Assembly (NCBI GenBank): GCA_025359585.1
Contig: JANYFX010000027.1
Span: forward strand, 1-9,367
Direction of reading: 5' to 3'
Length of the DNA: 9,367 nt
DNA from: Rhizobacter sp.
GTDB lineage: Bacteria; Pseudomonadota; Gammaproteobacteria; Burkholderiales; Burkholderiaceae_C
This document shows positions 5,854 through 9,367 of this stretch, in pieces; position 1 is the first letter of the stretch, and each line of letters opens with the position of its first letter. The translations under genes were made by a program, and so were the position numbers. A model generated the notes under the pieces. It was given only the letters and a program-made list of their open reading frames with translations. It had not been told where the DNA came from and did not search any database.

Positions 5854-7122
5854 ATGAAGCCGTTCCTGCACGCCCACGCCACGCACCCCGACTGGCGCAG
5901 GGCGCTCGCGCTGGCCGCTGCGCAGGTCGAAGCGCAGCGCAGCGAGCCGGGTGCAGCCGCCGCGCCCACGCTCGGCTGGGTCTATTTCACCGACAGCTTC
6001 GGGCCGCATGCCGCGGCGCTGCTGGCCGAACTGCACCAGCGCTGGCCGGGCGTGCAGTGGGTCGGCGCGAGCGGCGTGGGCATTGCCGCGGGCGGGGTCG
6101 AATACTTCGACGAGCCGGCGCTCGCGCTGATGCTGGCCGACATTCCGCGCGAGCGCTTTCGTGTGTTCTCGGGCGCGCGCCCGCTCGGTGGGTTCAAAGC
6201 CCACACCGCGAACGTGCATGTCGATCCGGCCAGCACCGACGTCGACGAGCTGGTGCGCGACATGAGCGAGCGCACCGCCAGCGGCTACCTGTTCGGCGGC
6301 CTCGCGTCGTCGCGCGGCAAGGCCGTGCACGTCGCCGAATCCGTGCTCAGCGGCGGCCTCTCGGGCGTGGCTTTCGATGCGCGCGTGGCGCTGGTTTCAC
6401 GCGTGACCCAGGGCTGCCAGCCGATCGGCGCCACGCGCACCGTCACGGCCGCCGAACGCAACGTGGTGATCTCGCTCGACGGCGAAGGCGCGCTCGACTG
6501 CCTGATGCGCGACCTGAAGCTGACAGGCACCGACCCGCGCGCCGCGTTGCCGGTGTTGCGCCAGACGCTGGTCGGCCTCAGCAACGCGCCGGGGGTGGCG
6601 GCTGCGCACGCCGAACCCGACACCGGCGCCGCGTTGCACGGCCGCTTCGATCACGTCGCTCGGCGCGGTGCGTTCAGCACCGACACCCGGGTGCGCCCTC
6701 TCGTGGGGCTCGACCCGGGCCGACGCGGCATCGCCGTCGGCGACATGGCCCGGGTCGGCAGCCAGATCGCCTTCTGCACCCGCAACACCGAAGCCGCGCG
6801 CCGCGACCTGATGCGCGTCTGCGCCGAGGTGCGCGAAGAGGTCGAGCCCGAGACATTGCCGATGGCGGCAGCGCTCGCGCTCAAGGGCGCCCCCGCGGGC
6901 CACGCCGCACCCACGGCAGCGCGTGGCATCGCCGGCGCCATCTACGTCAGCTGTGCCGGGCGCGGCGGCGCGCACTTCGGTGCGCCATCGGCCGAACTCG
7001 CGATCGTCAGACACGCACTCGGTGACGTGCCGCTGGTCGGTTTTTTCGCTTCGGGCGAGATCGCGCGCGAGCATCTTTACGGCTACACCGGCGTGCTGAC
7101 GGTGTTCACCACCGGCTCTTGA
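5854..7122 (+). CDS. FIST N- and C-domain sensor protein
   Basis: The protein has 422 residues with no signal peptide or membrane helix, so it is probably cytoplasmic. The N-terminal half (about 38-230) carries FIST_N features: LGWVYFTDSFGPHAAALLAEL, then GVQWVGASGVGIAAGG, and SGYLFGGLASSRG further on. The C-terminal half (about 240-418) is FIST_C, ending in the diagnostic VPLVGFFASGEIAREHLYGYTGVLTVF. FIST domains are predicted small-ligand sensors, often fused to kinase, cyclase or chemotaxis output modules. This one has no fused output domain. An Ala/Gly-rich insert (AALALKGAPAGHAAPTAARG, about 333-352) lies inside the C-half. The ATG at 5854 is four bases past the phaM stop, so translational coupling with phaM is likely. 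It has no strong Shine-Dalgarno site of its own. The ligand and partner are unknown. A role in PHB or carbon sensing is only suggested by the neighbour. Confidence 0.88.
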   Translation: MKPFLHAHATHPDWRRALALAAAQVEAQRSEPGAAAAPTLGWVYFTDSFGPHAAALLAELHQRWPGVQWVGASGVGIAAGGVEYFDEPALALMLADIPRERFRVFSGARPLGGFKAHTANVHVDPASTDVDELVRDMSERTASGYLFGGLASSRGKAVHVAESVLSGGLSGVAFDARVALVSRVTQGCQPIGATRTVTAAERNVVISLDGEGALDCLMRDLKLTGTDPRAALPVLRQTLVGLSNAPGVAAAHAEPDTGAALHGRFDHVARRGAFSTDTRVRPLVGLDPGRRGIAVGDMARVGSQIAFCTRNTEAARRDLMRVCAEVREEVEPETLPMAAALALKGAPAGHAAPTAARGIAGAIYVSCAGRGGAHFGAPSAELAIVRHALGDVPLVGFFASGEIAREHLYGYTGVLTVFTTGS

Positions 7123-7134
7123 GCACCGCCCGGA

Positions 7135-7149
7135 AATGTCTTCGACATT
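7135..7149. promoter_or_regulatory. Perfect palindrome upstream of the LysR gene (operator candidate)
   Basis: AATGTC-TTC-GACATT is a perfect 6+6 inverted repeat with a 3-base centre. It starts 12 bases after the FIST stop and ends 66 bases before the LysR start. LysR-type regulators often bind interrupted palindromes upstream of their own gene, so this could be the autoregulation site. A small hairpin at the end of the FIST transcript is the alternative, but there is no T tract. Confidence 0.4.
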
Positions 7150-7215
7150 CGCTCCCGCATGCGTCGAGCAAAGTGGCATGGCCACATTGGCCTGATAGCG
7201 CAGGGCGCACCCGCC

Positions 7216-8094
7216 ATGGCCCCGCCGCGCATCCCGCCGATCCACTGCCTGCTCAGCTTCGAGGCCCTGGCACGGCTGCGCAGCGTGAGCCAGGCGGCGG
7301 AAGAACTGAGCGTGACGCCGAGCGCGGTGAGCCACCGGATCCGCCAGCTCGAAACGCAGCTCGGCCTGAAACTGTTCGAGCGTGCCGACTTCAGCCTCAC
7401 CGAGGATGGCACGGCCTACCTCACGCAAGTGCGCCCGGCGCTCAAGGCACTGGCGCAGATTCCCGGCCAGAGCGGCGCGGCCAGCGTCACCAAGCTGCGC
7501 CTGGCCGTGACGCCGACCTTCTCGCGCCAGATCCTGCTGCCGCGTCTGGCGCTGTTTCGCCACGCCTACCCGGATGTGGAGCTGATTCTGCAGGTCTCGA
7601 TCCCGCTGCTCGACGTGACCGCGGAAAACGCCGACCTCGAGATCCGCTTCGGCGCCGGTGCTTATGCCGGCATGGAAGAACTGCGCATCCTCTCCGACAC
7701 CGTGTTCCCGGTTTGCAGTCCCGAGTACCTGCACGAGTTCGGTCCGTTCGACGGCTTCGACCGCGCCGAGAGCGTGGCCCGGGCGCGCCTGATTCGCAGC
7801 CCGCTGGAGCCTTGGCAAACCTGGTTCCGGGCCTGTGGCATCGATCTGCCAGAGCCGCGTGAGGGCTCGCAGTTCAACGACGTGGGCCTGATGCTCGACG
7901 CCGCCGTGGCCGGCTTCGGCGTGGCGCTCACGCGCTCCCGGCTCGGCGTGGCGTGGGTCGAGAGCGGGCGACTGATCCGCCTGTCGCCGCAGGCCGTGGC
8001 TTCGCCGCACCACCACTTCGTCTGCTGGAAGCCCGGCGTGCTCGAACGCTGGGAATGCGCCGCCTTCGTCGACTGGCTCAAGCACGCCCTTTGA
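7216..8094 (+). CDS. LysR-family transcriptional regulator
   Basis: The protein has 292 residues, a normal LysR length. Residues 6-60 form the winged helix-turn-helix (PPIHCLLSFEALARLRSVSQAAEELSVTPSAVSHRIRQLETQLGLKLFER). The wording IPPIHCLLSFEALARLRSVSQAAEELSVTPSAVSHRIRQLE is close to the GcvA-like branch. Residues 92-290 form the substrate-binding domain (KLRLAVTPTFSRQILLPRL; DLEIRFGAG; FNDVGLMLDAAVAGFGVALTRSRL), which senses a small effector. The ATG at 7216 is preferred to an upstream ATG at 7159 because it gives the usual short N-terminus, with AGGG (7202-7205) about ten bases before it. The next gene on the same strand is lldP, so it may regulate lactate uptake. LysR regulators more often control a divergent neighbour, however, so the target is uncertain. 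The effector is not deducible. Confidence 0.9.
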   Translation: MAPPRIPPIHCLLSFEALARLRSVSQAAEELSVTPSAVSHRIRQLETQLGLKLFERADFSLTEDGTAYLTQVRPALKALAQIPGQSGAASVTKLRLAVTPTFSRQILLPRLALFRHAYPDVELILQVSIPLLDVTAENADLEIRFGAGAYAGMEELRILSDTVFPVCSPEYLHEFGPFDGFDRAESVARARLIRSPLEPWQTWFRACGIDLPEPREGSQFNDVGLMLDAAVAGFGVALTRSRLGVAWVESGRLIRLSPQAVASPHHHFVCWKPGVLERWECAAFVDWLKHAL

Positions 8095-8099
8095 CACTG

Positions 8100-8124
8100 C
8101 CGGCGTGAAAAAGCTTCACGCCGG
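8100..8124 (+). terminator. Strong hairpin just after the LysR gene
   Basis: CCGGCGTGAA and TTCACGCCGG form a perfect 10 bp stem around a 5-base loop (AAAGC), starting five bases past the LysR stop. Position and strength suit a transcription terminator or mRNA 3' end, but only two Ts follow, so it is not a standard Rho-independent terminator. Both stem arms contain the TCACGC/GCGTGA motif that recurs downstream, so it may instead be a protein-binding palindrome in the lldP control region. Confidence 0.5.
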
Positions 8125-8178
8125 TTCCGAGCAGCTTTCACGCTGCGCGAGGCGGGCCGATTCCAGAATCACGCTGCG
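8116..8178 (+). repeat. Spaced TCACGC repeats in the lldP upstream region
   Basis: TCACGC occurs at 8116, 8138 and 8169, and its inverted form GCGTGA at 8104. The last two copies extend to a 10-base identical sequence (TCACGCTGCG, 8138-8147 and 8169-8178). Spacings of 22 and 31 bp are close to two and three helical turns, so the copies would lie on one face of the DNA. This suits a multi-site operator for a regulator of lldP. The function is inferred. Confidence 0.5.
8131..8146. repeat. Short inverted repeat between the LysR gene and lldP
   Basis: GCAGC and GCTGC are separated by six bases (TTTCAC), giving a 5 bp stem. It overlaps the second TCACGC copy. It is weak on its own and recorded because it adds to the dense structure of this gap. 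Confidence 0.3.
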
Positions 8179-8189
8179 TTGACGGGACC

Positions 8190-8209
8190 GGCCGGCCACA
8201 GGCCCGGCC
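8190..8209 (+). repeat. GC-only hairpin in the lldP leader
   Basis: GGCCGGCC (8190-8197) can pair with GGCC-C-GGCC (8201-8209) around an ACA loop, with one bulged C. It lies 45 bases before the lldP start. TTGACG (8179-8184), a good -35 match, stands just upstream, but no -10 box follows at the right distance. It could influence lldP mRNA folding. Confidence 0.35.
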
Positions 8210-8242
8210 CCATGCGTGTTGGTTCATTCACCGCGACCCTCC

Positions 8243-8247
8243 AGGAG
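8243..8247 (+). promoter_or_regulatory. Shine-Dalgarno site of lldP
   Basis: AGGAG stands seven bases before the ATG at 8255, an ideal distance, and fixes the lldP start. Confidence 0.8.
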
Positions 8248-8254
8248 ACAAGCC

Positions 8255-9367
8255 ATGACTTGGCAGCAGATTTACGACCCGTTCGGCAACATGATCATCT
8301 CAACGTTGCTGGCCGCCATACCGGTGGTGGTGATGTTGGCGGCGCTGGGCTTCTTCCACATCAAGGCCCACATTGCCGCCGGGCTGGGGCTGATCGCCGC
8401 GGTGCTGGTGGCCGTGTTCGCCTACGGCATGCCGGCGGCCATGGCCGGCAAGGCGGCGATGTTCGGTGGTTTCACCGGGCTCTTGCCGATCGGCTGGATC
8501 GTGCTGAACATCATCTTCCTGCAACAACTCGCCGAGAAGAACGGCAGCTTCAAGATTTTGCAGGACTCGCTCTCGGGCATCACCGAAGACCGGCGGCTGC
8601 AATTGCTGTTGATCGCCTTCTGCTTCGGCGCCTTCTTCGAGGGCGCGGCCGGTTTTGGCACGCCGGTGGCGGTGACGGCGGGCATCCTGATCGGCCTGGG
8701 CTTCTCGCCGCTGGCGGCCTCGGGCCTGAGCCTGATCGCCAACACCGCGCCGGTGGCTTTCGGTGCGCTCGGCACACCGGTCATCACGCTGGCCAAGGTG
8801 CACGGCTACGACCTGATGGAAGTGACCGCGATGATCGGCCGCCAACTGCCGTTCTTCAGCCTGCTGGTGCCCTTCTGGCTGATCTGGGCCTTTGCAGGGC
8901 GCAAGGCGATGCTGGAAATCTGGCCGGCGATCCTGGTGACGGGCCTGTCGTTCGCGATCCCGCAGTTCCTGGTCTCGAACTACATCGGGCCGGAGCTGGT
9001 GGACATCATCGCAGCGCTCGTCTCGATGATCGCGCTGGTGCTCTTCCTGCGCGTCTGGCAGCCGAAGAAGGTGTGGAAATCCACCTCGCTGAAGGGCCAT
9101 GAGAAGGACGGCGGCGAGGCGAAGGCGCCGACGGCAATCGTGCGCCACACCCGTGCCGAACTGATCCAGGCCTGGATACCCTGGGTGATCCTGACGGTGT
9201 TCGTGTTCGTCTGGGGCCTGCCCTCGATGAAGACCTTCCTGAACAGCCTGTTCGCTCCCGCGTTCAAGATCGACGGGCTGCACAACTTGGTGCAGAAGAT
9301 GCCACCGGTGGTCAAGGCACCGACCAGCGAAGCCGCGGTCTACACGCTCAACCTGCTCTCGGCCACC
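8255..9367 (+). CDS. lldP: L-lactate permease, C-terminal part missing (partial)
   Basis: The first 371 residues are present and the frame is open at the window edge. The family usually has about 540-560 residues, so roughly a third is missing. LldP is an inner-membrane proton symporter for L-lactate, and also takes D-lactate and glycolate. The start MTWQQIYDPFGNMIISTLLAAIPVVVMLAALGFFHIKAH is typical. The family signature FCFGAFFEGAAGFGTPVAV stands at 122-140, followed by ANTAPVAFGALGTPV (162-176). At least eight hydrophobic segments are visible (about 14-34, 38-57, 73-91, 115-150, 153-180, 198-214, 222-240, 248-266), then a hydrophilic loop (268-300) and a further helix (305-322). Lactate dehydrogenase genes such as lldD or lutABC may follow outside the window. 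The LysR gene upstream on the same strand is the likely regulator. The 160 bp gap has no clear sigma-70 promoter. Confidence 0.93.
   Translation, partial: MTWQQIYDPFGNMIISTLLAAIPVVVMLAALGFFHIKAHIAAGLGLIAAVLVAVFAYGMPAAMAGKAAMFGGFTGLLPIGWIVLNIIFLQQLAEKNGSFKILQDSLSGITEDRRLQLLLIAFCFGAFFEGAAGFGTPVAVTAGILIGLGFSPLAASGLSLIANTAPVAFGALGTPVITLAKVHGYDLMEVTAMIGRQLPFFSLLVPFWLIWAFAGRKAMLEIWPAILVTGLSFAIPQFLVSNYIGPELVDIIAALVSMIALVLFLRVWQPKKVWKSTSLKGHEKDGGEAKAPTAIVRHTRAELIQAWIPWVILTVFVFVWGLPSMKTFLNSLFAPAFKIDGLHNLVQKMPPVVKAPTSEAAVYTLNLLSAT

Noticed and set aside
4899..5969. Minus-strand open frame (356 codons) opposite the end of the TraB/GumN gene, phaM and the start of the FIST gene
   Set aside because: It lies opposite three recognised genes, has skewed Arg/Gly/His composition, and shows no domain motif.
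6397..8097. Long minus-strand open frame (566 codons) across the FIST and LysR genes
   Set aside because: Its composition is low-complexity Arg/Ala/His/Gln-rich, it shows no family motif, and it opposes two well-supported genes. Long antisense frames are common in GC-rich DNA.
8179..8184. TTGACG as the -35 box of an lldP promoter
   Set aside because: It matches five of six bases, but positions 16-18 bases downstream are pure GC with no -10-like sequence.
8300..9283. Minus-strand open frame (327 codons) and an overlapping plus-strand frame within lldP
   Set aside because: The lldP frame carries the lactate permease signature, hydrophobic helices and an ideal ribosome-binding site. The other frames are highly charged and featureless.

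Overview
The window is GC-rich, densely coded chromosomal DNA of a betaproteobacterium, most likely of the order Burkholderiales. This placement is inferred from a PhaM-type polyhydroxyalkanoate granule regulator, DUF3567 and DUF3108 proteins (both mostly known from this group), and strong GC bias at third codon positions. I see no insertion sequence, phage gene, CRISPR array, tRNA or rRNA. It reads as ordinary core or semi-core chromosome, not a mobile island. Nine protein genes are supported. The two at the window edges are cut off.

Left part (1-2611), all on the minus strand, in transcription order: a DUF3108 protein with an N-terminal membrane anchor and a Pro/Ala-rich linker; a small DUF3567 protein; and an AAA+ ATPase that leaves the window just after its Walker A motif. 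Two short hairpins separate the DUF3108 and DUF3567 genes. The second is followed by a T-rich stretch and looks like a weak terminator.

The DUF3108 gene and the plus-strand cluster start back to back, only 42 bp apart. That gap is strongly strand-asymmetric: its minus strand fits a G-quadruplex pattern, which also covers the DUF3108 ribosome-binding region.

Central part (2654-7122), all on the plus strand with gaps of 7, 24, 102 and 4 bp: a fumarylacetoacetate hydrolase family enzyme, a membrane-anchored retropepsin-like aspartic protease, a secreted TraB/GumN family protein, PhaM (PHB synthase activator and granule-nucleoid linker) and a stand-alone FIST-domain sensor protein. The last two are almost certainly co-transcribed. 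The first three may form one unit, and the 102 bp gap before phaM could hold its own promoter.

Right part (7216-9367), plus strand: a LysR-family regulator, a 160 bp intergenic region rich in hairpins and in roughly helically spaced TCACGC repeats, and an L-lactate permease (lldP) that runs off the window. The regulator may control the permease, but this is inferred from position only. A common theme across the plus strand could be carbon flow: FAH-type enzymes can release acetoacetate or pyruvate-like products, LldP imports lactate, and PhaM acts on stored polyhydroxybutyrate. This link is speculative.
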